Position numbers and translations under genes: made by a program
Shown: positions 7,333 through 15,448 of the stretch, piece after piece
Numbering within the stretch: the first letter of the stretch is position 1
How the letters are laid out: the number at the start of each line of letters is the position of its first letter
Notes under the pieces: generated by a model
What the model saw: the letters and a program-made list of their open reading frames with translations, nothing else
Databases searched by the model: none
What the model was told of the DNA's origin: nothing
Source: JAAFIP01 sp043774625
Lineage (GTDB): Bacteria; Pseudomonadota; Gammaproteobacteria; Burkholderiales; Burkholderiaceae_C
Reading direction: 5' to 3'
Assembly (NCBI GenBank): GCA_043774625.1
Contig: JAYVTG010000098.1
Span: forward strand, 1-56,471
DNA length: 56,471 nt

Positions 7333-10215
7333 TTAGCGCAGCAGCGCCTTGAGCACGGTCTGCAAACGCTTGGCGTTGGCAGCGTCATAGCTTGAGGCCA
7401 TGACCGTTGCAGCGTCTTGCCCCCAGGTCTGCGTGGGCGGTGGATCATTGCGTTTGGTCAGCAGTTGCAGTTGCAACATGCGCCGCGCATTCAGGTGTTC
7501 TGCGGGCGTGGGGGCTTCGCAGGCCATCTCCAGGCGCAGCAGGGCTGTGGCTACATCTACCTTGGCAGCAGGCGGTTGGGACAGGGTTTGCACCCAGGCT
7601 GTACGGGTGTTGGCGTTGACGGCGCGGCCCAGTTCTTGGGCGCTGGGCACGGCCTCATGGCTGCGTTGTTCCCAGGCAGTCAACAACTGGGTAAGCGATT
7701 CGCCATGGGCCTGAGCGGCCAGCTTTTTGAGAGCGGCTTGGCCGCGCTCCAGAGCGTCGCGCTGGGCGTAGTAAGCGGTGTTGGACAGGCGTGGGCCACG
7801 GTCTTCGAAACGGTCTTCGCCGCGCATGCCGCCCAAGCCACGGTCACTTCCACGGTCACTACTGCGGTCGCCAAAGCGGCCACTGCCTGCGCCGTCACGG
7901 CCACCGGGGCCTGCAGGACGACCGCCTCCTGGGGCACCACGGTCATTGCGGTCACCAAACCTGTTACCGCCTTTGTTTGTCCCGGCTTTGTCGCCAAAGC
8001 GGCCTGCGGGTGCAGATTCGGTCTTTTTGGCACCGGGGCGGTCATCGCCACGCATGGCGACGACAGGTTTTGCGGGCTTGGCTGGAGTCACGGCAGCGGC
8101 TGCTGATCCTAAGGATGAAGCGTCATCTAGCGCAGACTGCTCTGGGGCCTGAGTGGAATCATCCGGTTTGGTTTCAGAAGTGACTTCAGCTGCTGTATCG
8201 GCTACAGCTTCTGCTACAGTTTCAGTAGCTGCTTGCGCAGTATCGACGCTGGCATCAGGCTTTTTTTCTTCCGATTGAGGTGCTACAACAGCCTGCACAG
8301 ACGCAGCAGATGCAGCAGGCGATTGACCGCGACCAGCCGCCTCCAGCGCGGCAATGGCTGTGCGGATTCGCTGGCCATCGGCACTCGCGTTGGCTTCATC
8401 CAAGGATTTCACGGCGTCCAGCACAGCTTTGTCGTGCGCGCTCATGGCGGCGGCAACTTGCTCGCGTTCTGCGCTCTTGCGGTTAAAAGCATCGTCGATG
8501 GGTTTGCGGAAGGCATCCCACAGTTTTTGCTCGTGTTTGCGCTCAATCGGCACGCTTTGCGCCTCTTGCTGCCAGCGCTGCTGCAGGTGTTTCACTGCGT
8601 CGATGCGCATCATGGGCTGGGCACCCAAGTCTTTGGCTTCTTCAATCATCGCGCTGCGGCGGGCCAGGCTGGCGGCCTGCGCTGCTTCCAGCGGGCCGTG
8701 CGCGGCTTTGATGGCGTCTTTGTACAGCGGCTGCAGCTCGGCAAAGGTTTTTTCGCCCACATGGCCGCCGTTGCGCCAGTCTTCGCTCATCTGGTGCAGC
8801 ACGCGGTTGATGTCTTTCCAGTCCACCATGGGCGCGGCCATGCGCTGGTCGTTCTCAGTCGTCCAGATTTTGATGTTTTCAATAATCTGCAGGCGCTGCG
8901 CCTTGTGTTCGCCCTCTTCCGCCTTGGTCTTTTCCAGCCACGCTTCTACCAATTTATAGGCTTCGTTGCAGGCGTCGTCAAAACGCTTCCACATGCTGTG
9001 GTTGGGCACGCCACCCTGGTCGGTTTGCTTCCAGGCGTCGCGCAAGTTGCGCACCGCTTCTTGCTGTTTACGCCCCCCCAGCGGTTCTTTAACTAGCTGG
9101 ATGGCTTTGTTCGTCAGGTCTTCGCGAATCTGGTTGGCACGCCAGCGCTGCCAGCCTTCCAGTTCGCCCGCAGCGCCCAAGGCGTGCTGGGCGGCAGAGT
9201 CGAGCTTTTCGCCAATATTCGCACCGTGTTCTTTCAGTGCTGCGCGCACTGCGTTGGCTGCCGCTACGCTGGCTTTGCCGTGGCCTTCAGCCAATTCATG
9301 CTCTAATTTTGATAGCTGCTCGCGCACTATTGACGCTGACTTTGCACGTATTTCGGGGTCAATCTTGGGTTTGGCAGGCTTGTCTAGCTTGGGGCTGGCC
9401 TCGCCGCGCGCGGCGCGAATCGCCTCGGCCCACACGGGCACGGCGGGCAGCGGGGCAGTGGCGTCTGCGCTGGCAGCCACAGCCTGCGACAAGGCAGCCT
9501 GGAAGGCGTCCCACAAGGTCAACAGTTGCGCCTTGGCAGCTTCAACCTGGGGGGCAAACTTGCCGTCCACACTGGGCCATTGGGCATCTTGGGCCATGTT
9601 GGTTGCCAAAGTTTGCCACTGGGTCACGTCGGCCAGCAGCACGCCCTGCACGGCTTGCGCCTCGGCCCAGGGTTTGGTGGACAGCACTTCAATGCGCTGG
9701 GCCATCATCATGGCCGCTTCGCGCTGCACCTGGGCGCGGTGCTGTAGGTCTTCAATCAGTTTGATGCGCTCGTTCAGTTGCACGCGCGCGCTGGCCAAGG
9801 GCTCTTTGGACAGCGGCGCGCCCGCTTTGGCTGCGTCGCGCTGCCAAGCCAAAGCGTCGGCAATATTCAGTTTGGTTTGCGCCAGCAGTGCTTGCGCCTT
9901 CTCGGCCCATTCCTGGCCGATATGTTCTTGTGCACCAGCGCGTTTGATTTCGTCCAGCTTCTCGCGCAGGGGTTTGGCTGCGCCTTTGTCTTTGCTGCTC
10001 AGTTCTTTAAACACCTCCTGCATTTGTTCTACCTTGGGGTTGCTAGCCAACCATTCGCGCACTTTGGCAGCGCGGTCGCCCGAGGTGGGTGCTGAAAAGG
10101 CCCCACCGGTTAAAGCGTCCAGTGGATGCGCTGCGGCGGGTGCCTTGGCGGGGGCTTTGGGAGTAGAGGTATCAGACACAGCAGATTCGTTGGTTTTTTT
10201 AAGAAAGCTCAGCAT
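7333..10215 (-). CDS. large DUF349-repeat protein with RG-rich segment
   Basis: Function not established. ATG 10215 gives 960 residues starting MLSFLKKTNESAVSD; the frame extends to 10293, but the extension is unlike the family. The first ~600 residues are highly helical with repeated W/R/K-rich blocks (GWQRWRANQIREDL, MWKRFDDACNEAY, KLWDAFRKPIDDAFNRK) typical of DUF349 repeats. After an acidic Ala-rich linker comes a glycine/arginine-rich stretch (RFGDRNDRGAPGGGRPAG and similar), resembling RGG RNA-binding tails. Then follows a helical C-terminus. Two degenerate copies of dispersed repeat A lie in frame inside it. The RNA-binding role is inferred only from the RG-rich stretch. Confidence 0.88.
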   Translation of the reverse strand: MLSFLKKTNESAVSDTSTPKAPAKAPAAAHPLDALTGGAFSAPTSGDRAAKVREWLASNPKVEQMQEVFKELSSKDKGAAKPLREKLDEIKRAGAQEHIGQEWAEKAQALLAQTKLNIADALAWQRDAAKAGAPLSKEPLASARVQLNERIKLIEDLQHRAQVQREAAMMMAQRIEVLSTKPWAEAQAVQGVLLADVTQWQTLATNMAQDAQWPSVDGKFAPQVEAAKAQLLTLWDAFQAALSQAVAASADATAPLPAVPVWAEAIRAARGEASPKLDKPAKPKIDPEIRAKSASIVREQLSKLEHELAEGHGKASVAAANAVRAALKEHGANIGEKLDSAAQHALGAAGELEGWQRWRANQIREDLTNKAIQLVKEPLGGRKQQEAVRNLRDAWKQTDQGGVPNHSMWKRFDDACNEAYKLVEAWLEKTKAEEGEHKAQRLQIIENIKIWTTENDQRMAAPMVDWKDINRVLHQMSEDWRNGGHVGEKTFAELQPLYKDAIKAAHGPLEAAQAASLARRSAMIEEAKDLGAQPMMRIDAVKHLQQRWQQEAQSVPIERKHEQKLWDAFRKPIDDAFNRKSAEREQVAAAMSAHDKAVLDAVKSLDEANASADGQRIRTAIAALEAAGRGQSPAASAASVQAVVAPQSEEKKPDASVDTAQAATETVAEAVADTAAEVTSETKPDDSTQAPEQSALDDASSLGSAAAAVTPAKPAKPVVAMRGDDRPGAKKTESAPAGRFGDKAGTNKGGNRFGDRNDRGAPGGGRPAGPGGRDGAGSGRFGDRSSDRGSDRGLGGMRGEDRFEDRGPRLSNTAYYAQRDALERGQAALKKLAAQAHGESLTQLLTAWEQRSHEAVPSAQELGRAVNANTRTAWVQTLSQPPAAKVDVATALLRLEMACEAPTPAEHLNARRMLQLQLLTKRNDPPPTQTWGQDAATVMASSYDAANAKRLQTVLKALLR
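8213..8253 (+). repeat. dispersed repeat A, copy 2 (inside DUF349 gene)
   Basis: GCTACAG, spacer, GTAGCTGCT, TGCGCAGTAT and CGACGCTGGC match the repeat with a few changes. It is read on the minus strand as part of the Ala/Thr-rich linker (DTAQAATETVA). Confidence 0.6.
9300..9339 (+). repeat. dispersed repeat A, copy 3 (inside DUF349 gene)
   Basis: GCTCTAAT, then GATAGCTGCT, CGCGCACTAT and TGACGCTGA match repeat A. On the minus strand it encodes SASIVREQLSKLEHE, in the same reading frame as the copy inside the ABC-F gene. Confidence 0.65.
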
Positions 10216-10288
10216 GGCGCAAATAAGTAATGGGCGCCCGAAAGACGCAAGCAAGTATTTTCGCTGGTTTTGGCCGGTTTTGAAGCCC

Positions 10289-10337
10289 CCCAAAAAGAAA
10301 GCCCGGAGGACAGTCTGCTGACCGTATCCACCGGGCT
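10289..10337 (-). terminator. leader terminator or attenuator upstream of the DUF349 gene
   Basis: Read on the minus strand, AGCCCGG pairs with CCGGGCT, with an inner GGA/TCC pairing, and is followed by TTTCTTTTTGG. No minus-strand gene lies upstream for over 1 kb. It therefore sits in the DUF349 leader, or ends a small RNA that starts near 10400-10480. Confidence 0.55.
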
Positions 10338-10640
10338 CGGCGGCTCAGCTAAGCTGCGTGCCACCTGGGGTCACGACAACGGAGGTTTCATGTCCGCGCC
10401 GCGTAGCTAGCAAGCTATTGCTAGCATGAATTTGTCAGAGAACATCTGACATATTTAATATAGGCCAAGGCTTGCCAATATTCAAGGCTTGATTGCAATT
10501 GCACACAATATTGGGCATGGTTTGCGTTACATATTTTGGGAGTTGGTATTGTGCTCTTGGGGAATGTGCCCGGTCGGTTAGTTGGTGCCGTTTCCAGGGG
10601 ATGCGCGCGGTTGGTGAGTTGGTATCGTTCGCAGGTTAAT
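10338..10640. other. intergenic stretch between DUF349 leader and element B1
   Basis: No convincing gene. It contains a small hairpin (CAGCTAAGCTG at 10346-10356) and an imperfect inverted repeat, TGCCAATATT at 10473-10482 with AATATTGGGCA at 10507-10517. A good Shine-Dalgarno (GGAGG at 10381) precedes a six-codon frame, MSAPRS, at 10390, which I do not call. The segment could hold the promoter and body of a leader RNA for the minus-strand DUF349 gene. Confidence 0.4.
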
Positions 10641-10945
10641 TGCCACAGCTTGGTGGGCTAGCGTCGCGCTCGGGGTATGCGCTGCAAAATGTTTTTGGAA
10701 ATCACGCGCGAACTGTGTCTTGTAACGCTCGACCTTGAACAACGCGCGCCTTCCCAAAAAATTTTCATCGCACACCCGCTCACCCGTCGCCAGCATAGGT
10801 TGCTGGTTTGCTTGTGAATACAGAATGCCGCAAACCCGTGGGGCTTGGTTTTGTAGCGTTGCAGACCGGTTGGCTGGTGGCAGGCTACAGGCGGCTGTGC
10901 GGCGTTGTATTCACACTGCGTGCACTTTGCGTGCACGATGTATTT

Positions 10946-10985
10946 GCTATTTATTTAATAGCTGCTTGCGCACATTCCACGCTGG
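10946..10985 (+). repeat. dispersed repeat A, copy 4 (loop of element B1)
   Basis: GCTATTTATTTA, ATAGCTGCTT, GCGCACATTC and CACGCTGGC. It shares the variant GCGCACATTC with the copy at the same place in B2, so it was present before B was copied. Confidence 0.85.
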
Positions 10986-11114
10986 CTAGTGGCATATTTC
11001 ATTGCTAAAAACAGTCAAAGCAGTTCGCTAGCCGTGCTTACGCCGCACCAGTGGCTCGCGGTTTCGGCGTCCTGTTCTCGGCTCTCGATTTTCGGTATCC
11101 GATCTTGGGTTTTC

Positions 11115-11176
11115 GGTATTTGGTATTTGGTATTTGGTATTTGGTATTTGGTATTTGGTATTTGGTATTTGGTATT
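11115..11176 (+). repeat. 7-bp tandem array GGTATTT
   Basis: Eight perfect GGTATTT units and a partial ninth run into GGTATTCAAAGG, inside the inner right arm of element B1. B2 has only scattered versions at the equivalent place, so the array expanded in B1. The complement (GAATACCAAATACC) occurs in the left inner arm of B2. Confidence 0.9.
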
Positions 11177-11345
11177 CAAAGGCGCACCAACCACACCTGC
11201 AAGCTTTGGGGGAGCGGGTAGGAGATGAAAAATTTTTGGGAAGGCGCGCGTTGTTGAAGGTCGAGTGCTACAAAACACGGTTCGCGCGAGTTTTCCAAAA
11301 ACTTTTTGCAGCGCCTACCCCGAGTCCAAAGCCTGCCAACCAACT

Positions 11346-11758
11346 AAGCCCCAAACCCACAACCCGCAACCATGTCAGCCCAAAACCCACAGCCAGTAAA
11401 CCAAGTAGGCAGACAGCCCCATAAGCCCAACGCTCACACTCCCAAGTTTCAGTCTTCTCACCAAACCGAGGTAGACAGCTTCACCTATTTATGCCCCCAA
11501 ACAGAGAAAAACTGCACAAAACCCCAGTTTCAACCCATTTTCAATATATTGAACAGCTTCTAAATACTTGACCTGGCATTAAGCGCCCACCTAAAATAGG
11601 TTTCAAGTTGATAAACATCGGGCTAACCCTTGGATCCCAGAGCGACCCAAGCACCCGTTTCCTGTTGCCAATACCGGCAAGGGTGTTGTTGGAAGCAACC
11701 AGTGCAGGCAAGTTTTGCCATAAGCGCTCACCACAACAACCTGTGTAACCAATCCAAA
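11346..11758. other. gene-free stretch before the transglycosylase leader
   Basis: I see no supported gene. The first part is C/A-rich (AAACCCACAACCCGCAACC and similar) and looks like the tail of element B1. From about 11560 the sequence may be transcribed leader of the transglycosylase gene. A small hairpin, ACCT with AGGT, lies near 11590-11602, and TTGTTGGAAGCAACC lies near 11687. Confidence 0.35.
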
Positions 11759-11820
11759 CGAGGCTCTGAGCCGTTCGCCAGCTAGCAAAGCTGGACAGGC
11801 GAATCTCAGAGAAAACCTCG
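11759..11820 (+). promoter_or_regulatory. nested leader hairpin upstream of transglycosylase gene
   Basis: A 62-nt segment folds as one long rod of four stacked helices: CGAGG with CCTCG, CTCTGAG with CTCAGAG, TTCGCC with GGCGAA, and AGCT with AGCT around the loop AGCAA. All 22 base pairs are Watson-Crick. It has no T-tract, so it is not a standard terminator. It ends 18 nt before the ATG at 11839, where it could affect ribosome access. Confidence 0.65.
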
Positions 11821-11838
11821 CGCGTAGAAAGGCGTGCT

Positions 11839-12708
11839 ATGACAGTGATTACAAAATTTGGCCAAAGTTTGCGAACCTTCGCAGGGGATGTGGCCAGTGG
11901 ATTCTTTGAGATTGCCCACAATGGCTTTGCCATGCTGGGCTTGGCGCTGGCATTTGTGGCTTTGGCCATGTTGGCCCGCCCCGAACTACAAAAACAAAGC
12001 GAAACCCAGCTCATTGGCTGGTTGCAGTCGCGCCAACCGGTAGTGGCTGAGCCAGATGTACCCAACGAGCCAGACGCTATCGACCGCGCCACCGCCACCA
12101 ACCCCAAAGACCTGCCCAAACAGCAAGCTGCCCTGGCCTATTGGTTGAGCAAAAAATACCGCGTGGCGCCCGAGCCTATCAGCGCCTTGGTGGTGGAAGC
12201 CTTTGAAGTGGGCGGCAAAACCAAGATTGACCCGACGCTGATTTTGGCTGTGATGGCCATTGAGTCCAGTTTTAACCCATTTGCCCAAAGCCCCGTGGGC
12301 GCGCAAGGCCTGATGCAGGTGATGACCACCGTGCATGGCGACAAATACGAAGGTTTTGGCGGTAATCTGGCCGCTTTTGACCCGGTGACCAACCTGCGCG
12401 TGGGCGTGAAGGTGCTGCAAGAATGCATTACCCGTGCTGGCTCGATTGAAGGCGGTTTGCGCCAGTATGTAGGTGCCACCAGCGATGCTACCGAAGGCGG
12501 TTATGCCGTCAAGGTGATGGCCGAGCATGCCCGCCTGCGCCTGGTAGCCGGCGGCAAAAATGTGCCAATTTTCACCCCACCGGCGGCAGTCGTGCACAGC
12601 ATTCCAGCCAGCCTGCCCAGCGCTTTGCCTCAAACTGGCCCTGCTGTGGCTCCCGCCACCAGTAAAAACGACGTACAAGACAAAATCGCGGCCTTCGCCA
12701 ATTCTTGA
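11839..12708 (+). CDS. membrane-anchored lytic transglycosylase (SLT domain)
   Basis: Cleaves the glycan strand of peptidoglycan with formation of 1,6-anhydro-muramyl ends. The 289-residue protein has one N-terminal membrane segment (GFAMLGLALAFVALAMLA, about 29-46) and a charged linker. The SLT goose-lysozyme fold is at about 130-240: AVMAIESSFNPFAQSP carries the catalytic glutamate in ES, then GAQGLMQVM and the NLRVGVKVL motif. The C-terminus is Pro/Ala-rich. A strong nested hairpin precedes its ATG. It stands alone between element B1 and the glyA riboswitch. Confidence 0.93.
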   Translation: MTVITKFGQSLRTFAGDVASGFFEIAHNGFAMLGLALAFVALAMLARPELQKQSETQLIGWLQSRQPVVAEPDVPNEPDAIDRATATNPKDLPKQQAALAYWLSKKYRVAPEPISALVVEAFEVGGKTKIDPTLILAVMAIESSFNPFAQSPVGAQGLMQVMTTVHGDKYEGFGGNLAAFDPVTNLRVGVKVLQECITRAGSIEGGLRQYVGATSDATEGGYAVKVMAEHARLRLVAGGKNVPIFTPPAAVVHSIPASLPSALPQTGPAVAPATSKNDVQDKIAAFANS

Positions 12709-12732
12709 AGCTGGCTTTGCGCTAAACTAAGC

Positions 12733-12844
12733 TGGTACGCAACTGGCGATAGGCGTTTTTCTCAAAAACGCTGACGTGGGCCACCACTGGGAAGCGTACC
12801 GCAATCTCCCTTAGATTTTGCGTTTAGCCGTTCGCCTGGGCAGC
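12733..12844 (+). promoter_or_regulatory. ZTP riboswitch (pfl motif)
   Basis: The conserved parts of the ZTP/ZMP-sensing pfl RNA are present in order: GCAACTGGCGATAGGCG near 12739, ACGTGGGCCACCACTGGGAA near 12774, a variable linker, and CCGTTCGCCTGGGCA at 12828-12842. The AACTGGCG and CGCCTGGG strands pair to close the fold. It lies about 75 bp before the glyA start, the best-known target of this class, where ZTP signals folate shortage and raises expression of one-carbon genes. Confidence 0.85.
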
Positions 12845-12918
12845 CCTGACTGTGTGCACTTTCTTGTGTGACTTTGCATGCTTGCCCAGGGACATCCTCC
12901 GACACCAGGACTGCCAGC

Positions 12919-14163
12919 ATGTTTAACCGCCATATCCTCATCGAACAAACCGACCCCGAGCTGTTTGCCGCCATCCAGCTTGAGAACGCCCGCCAAGAGC
13001 ACCACATTGAGCTGATTGCGTCCGAAAACTACGCCAGCCCCGCCGTGATGGCCGCGCAAGGCACCCAACTGACCAACAAATACGCCGAGGGCTACCCAGG
13101 CAAGCGCTATTACGGTGGCTGCGTGAACGTGGACGTGGCCGAGACTTTAGCCATCAACCGCGTCAAGCAGCTTTTTGGCGCTGACTGCGCCAACGTGCAG
13201 CCCCATTGCGGCGCTTCTGCCAACCAGGCGGTATTTTTGGCCTTTTTGAAGCCCGGCGATACCATCATGGGCATGAGCCTGGCTGAAGGCGGGCACCTCA
13301 CGCACGGCATGCCGCTGAACATGAGTGGAAAATGGTTCAACGTAGTGTCGTATGGCCTGAATGCCAGCGAAGAGATTGACTACGACGCTATGGAAAAGCT
13401 AGCGCACGAGAAAAAACCCAAGCTCATCATTGCGGGCGCATCGGCCTATTCCCTGCGCATTGACTTTGAACGCTTTGCCAAGGTGGCCAAAGCCGTAGGC
13501 GCTATCTTTATGGTGGACATGGCGCATTACGCAGGTTTGATTGCCGCTGGCGTGTACCCCAACCCCGTGCCGCATGCCGACGTAGTGACATCGACTACCC
13601 ACAAGAGCCTGCGCGGCCCGCGCGGTGGCATCATCTTGATGAAAGCTGAGCACGAAAAAGCGATTAACAGCGCCGTCTTCCCCGGCCTGCAAGGCGGCCC
13701 ACTGATGCATGTAATTGCTGCCAAAGCCATAGCATTCAAAGAAGCACTGGAGCCAAGCTTCAAAGACTATCAGCAACAAGTGATAAAAAACGCCGAGGTG
13801 GTTGCGCAGACTTTGGTGCAACGCGGCTTGCGCATTGTCAGTGGCCGCACCGAAAGCCATGTGATGCTGGTTGATTTGCGCAATAAAAATATCACCGGCA
13901 AAGAAGCCGAAGCCGTTTTGGGCGACGCTTATATGACCATCAACAAAAACGGCATACCCAACGACCCCGAAAAACCGATGGTCACCAGCGGCGTGCGCAT
14001 TGGCACACCGGCCATGACCACGCGTGGCTTTAAAGAGAACGAGGCCCGCGCCACGGCCCACCTGGTGGCCGACGTGCTGGACAACCCGCGTGACGGCGCC
14101 ACCATCGAAACCGTGCGCGCCAAGGTAGTGGCGTTGACTAGCCGCTTCCCGGTCTACGGTTAA
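12919..14163 (+). CDS. glyA: serine hydroxymethyltransferase
   Basis: PLP enzyme that converts serine and tetrahydrofolate to glycine and 5,10-methylene-THF, the main one-carbon source. At 414 residues it has normal length, starting MFNRHILIEQTDPELF at ATG 12919; the frame is open from 12868, but that part is riboswitch-proximal leader. Core motifs include HIELIASENYASPAVM, NVQPHCGASANQAVF, and VTSTTHKSLRGPRGG with the PLP lysine in HKS. It is controlled by the upstream ZTP riboswitch, has an intrinsic terminator after it, and is followed by nrdR. Confidence 0.98.
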   Translation: MFNRHILIEQTDPELFAAIQLENARQEHHIELIASENYASPAVMAAQGTQLTNKYAEGYPGKRYYGGCVNVDVAETLAINRVKQLFGADCANVQPHCGASANQAVFLAFLKPGDTIMGMSLAEGGHLTHGMPLNMSGKWFNVVSYGLNASEEIDYDAMEKLAHEKKPKLIIAGASAYSLRIDFERFAKVAKAVGAIFMVDMAHYAGLIAAGVYPNPVPHADVVTSTTHKSLRGPRGGIILMKAEHEKAINSAVFPGLQGGPLMHVIAAKAIAFKEALEPSFKDYQQQVIKNAEVVAQTLVQRGLRIVSGRTESHVMLVDLRNKNITGKEAEAVLGDAYMTINKNGIPNDPEKPMVTSGVRIGTPAMTTRGFKENEARATAHLVADVLDNPRDGATIETVRAKVVALTSRFPVYG

Positions 14164-14185
14164 TTGCCAGCCATGCCAAAACGAG

Positions 14186-14220
14186 CGCCCAGCCCACCCA
14201 GGCTGGGCGTTTTTGTTTTA
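14186..14220 (+). terminator. intrinsic terminator after glyA
   Basis: CGCCCAGCC pairs perfectly with GGCTGGGCG around CACCCA and is followed by TTTTTGTTTTA. Confidence 0.92.
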
Positions 14221-14227
14221 TCTGTCT

Positions 14228-14267
14228 GCTATACTATTCATAGCTGCTCGCGCATATTCCACGCTGG
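14228..14267 (+). repeat. dispersed repeat A, copy 5
   Basis: GCTATACTATTC, ATAGCTGCT, CGCGCATATT, CCACGCTGG. It lies between the glyA terminator and nrdR, 39 bp before the nrdR start, and is close to consensus. Confidence 0.9.
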
Positions 14268-14305
14268 AAACTGGCTAAAAAACACCTAAAAGCAGGTAAC
14301 CCACC

Positions 14306-14755
14306 ATGAAATGCCCCTTCTGCGCCAACCTGGACACCCAGGTCGTTGAAACCCGCATCTCGGAAGACGCCGACTTCATCCGCCGCCGCCGCCAGTGCAG
14401 CGCCTGCGAAAAGCGCTTCACCACCTACGAACGACCCGAGGTCAACTTCCCAACCATAGTCAAAAAAGACGGCCGCCGTATCGAATACGAACGCAGCAAA
14501 CTGCAAGCCAGCATGAAGCTAGCCCTGCGCAAACGCCCCGTCAGCACCGAGCAGTTGGATAGCGCCATTGAACGCATAGAAGAAAAGCTCCTCAACCTGG
14601 GCTTGCGAGAAGTCCAAAGCCCCCGCATAGGCGAACTCGTCATGCGCGAACTGAAAAAGCTGGACAAAGTAGCCTACGTACGCTTTGCCAGTGTTTACCG
14701 CAATTTTGAGGATATTGACGAGTTTCGAGCGTTGGTGGACGAGGTGCGGAAATAG
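14306..14755 (+). CDS. nrdR: transcriptional repressor of ribonucleotide reductase genes
   Basis: Zinc-ribbon and ATP-cone regulator that binds NrdR boxes and represses ribonucleotide reductase genes when dATP is high. The 149 residues match the family length. MKCPFCANLD and QCSACEKRF form the four-cysteine ribbon at residues 3-34, and the ATP cone follows from PTIVKKDGRRIEYERSKL. It sits 140 bp after glyA, the standard order in this group. Confidence 0.98.
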   Translation: MKCPFCANLDTQVVETRISEDADFIRRRRQCSACEKRFTTYERPEVNFPTIVKKDGRRIEYERSKLQASMKLALRKRPVSTEQLDSAIERIEEKLLNLGLREVQSPRIGELVMRELKKLDKVAYVRFASVYRNFEDIDEFRALVDEVRK

Positions 14756-14759
14756 ATAA

Positions 14760-14805
14760 GACTAACGGGTTACTTGCTAACTTACGCGAAAGCAACCCGT
14801 TAGTC
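14760..14805. terminator. hairpin after nrdR
   Basis: GACTAACGGGTT (14760-14771) pairs perfectly with AACCCGTTAGTC (14794-14805), with an inner TTGCT/AGCAA extension. No T-run follows, so its role as a terminator is uncertain. Confidence 0.5.
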
Positions 14806-14869
14806 GATCACAAAATACCGTTTATCTGACTGGCTAGAAGACTTAGCCAATTCAACCTACATTAGCGCA

Positions 14870-15448
14870 ATGCAAAGACATGAATACAATTCAAAAAATC
14901 GTACGATTAGTGGCTTCACACTTATTGAATTATTAGTCGTAATTGCAATAGTTGGAATACTCGCAACACTCGCTTTGCCATCAATGCGCCAGTTTTTTGG
15001 TAGCTGGCAGGTCAGCAACGCTGTCAACTCTTTTACAGGAAGTGTTCAACTGGCGCGATCCGAAGCAATAAAAAGAGGCCGTTTAGTGAGAATGTGTAGA
15101 AGCGATAACGGCACATCTTGCGCCACTATCAGTAGTACAACTGGTTGGGCTACTGGGTGGATAGTATTTGTAGATAACGATGCCAGTGGTACACCTGTCA
15201 CTACCGGAGACGCAATCATACTAAAGCAAGCGCAGTTTTCAAACTTCAGTGACATTACAGCCAATACCAATGCTTCGCTGGCTTTCACGCCGTTTGGTTT
15301 ATTACAAAACGGCACCGGTGCACAGGGTCTCAATTTTAACTGGGATAGCGGCTCTACAATTAAAAAAGGGGTGTGTGTTAATTTTACCGGACGCACTCGT
15401 ATTGTTGCGGATAACTCCGACTGCGGCACTACTAGCAGCACGTATTAA
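14870..15448 (+). CDS. type IV pseudopilin, GspH/FimT family
   Basis: Minor pilin-like protein, probably part of a type IV pilus priming complex at the inner membrane. The prepilin signal is clear: TISG-FTLIE, with cleavage after Gly15 and the conserved glutamate at mature position 5, then the hydrophobic helix LLVVIAIVGILATLALPSM. The rest is the GspH-type domain (SFTGSVQLARSEAIKRG, FTPFGLLQNG, VCVNFTGRTRIV) with four cysteines. It is visibly more AT-rich than its neighbours. In related genomes pilV, pilW, pilX and pilY1 often follow nrdR–fimT, but here an insertion sequence sits directly on its stop codon and galU comes next. Confidence 0.88.
   Translation: MQRHEYNSKNRTISGFTLIELLVVIAIVGILATLALPSMRQFFGSWQVSNAVNSFTGSVQLARSEAIKRGRLVRMCRSDNGTSCATISSTTGWATGWIVFVDNDASGTPVTTGDAIILKQAQFSNFSDITANTNASLAFTPFGLLQNGTGAQGLNFNWDSGSTIKKGVCVNFTGRTRIVADNSDCGTTSSTY

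Larger units (their letters stand above)
10640..11345. repeat. long inverted-repeat element B1
   Basis: A non-coding element of about 700 bp. The left arm core (10669-10790) and right arm core (11213-11324) are inverted copies of about 115 bp, for example CTTCCCAAAAA against TTTTTGGGAAG and CTCGGGG against CCCCGAG. Outer flanks also pair loosely (GTTAGTTGGT with CCAACCAACT). The loop holds one repeat A (10946-10985), a tract GCAAACCCGTGGGG shared with B2, and a 7-bp tandem array. A second copy of the whole element lies at about 49930-50605. The arms can be read as a short peptide (GERVCDEKFLGRRALFKVE), but stops and frameshifts in B2 argue against coding. No transposase is associated. Confidence 0.8.

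Noticed and set aside
8966..10321. Long open frame (about 450 codons) on the plus strand opposite the DUF349 gene
   Set aside because: It is rich in Ser, Cys and Arg, lacks recognisable motifs and mirrors the codon bias of the real minus-strand gene.
10390..10410. Six-codon frame MSAPRS with a GGAGG site
   Set aside because: Spacing to the ATG is short and no downstream plus-strand gene exists to be regulated by it.
11115..11176. Regular repeats as a possible CRISPR array
   Set aside because: Units are 7 bp and contiguous with no spacers, and no cas genes are present.
11134..11424. Short frames in element B arms sharing GERVCDEKFLGRRALFKVE
   Set aside because: The peptide recurs in arms of both loci, but B2 right arm has a TAA in it and B2 left arm is frameshifted; paired substitutions fit structure better than coding.
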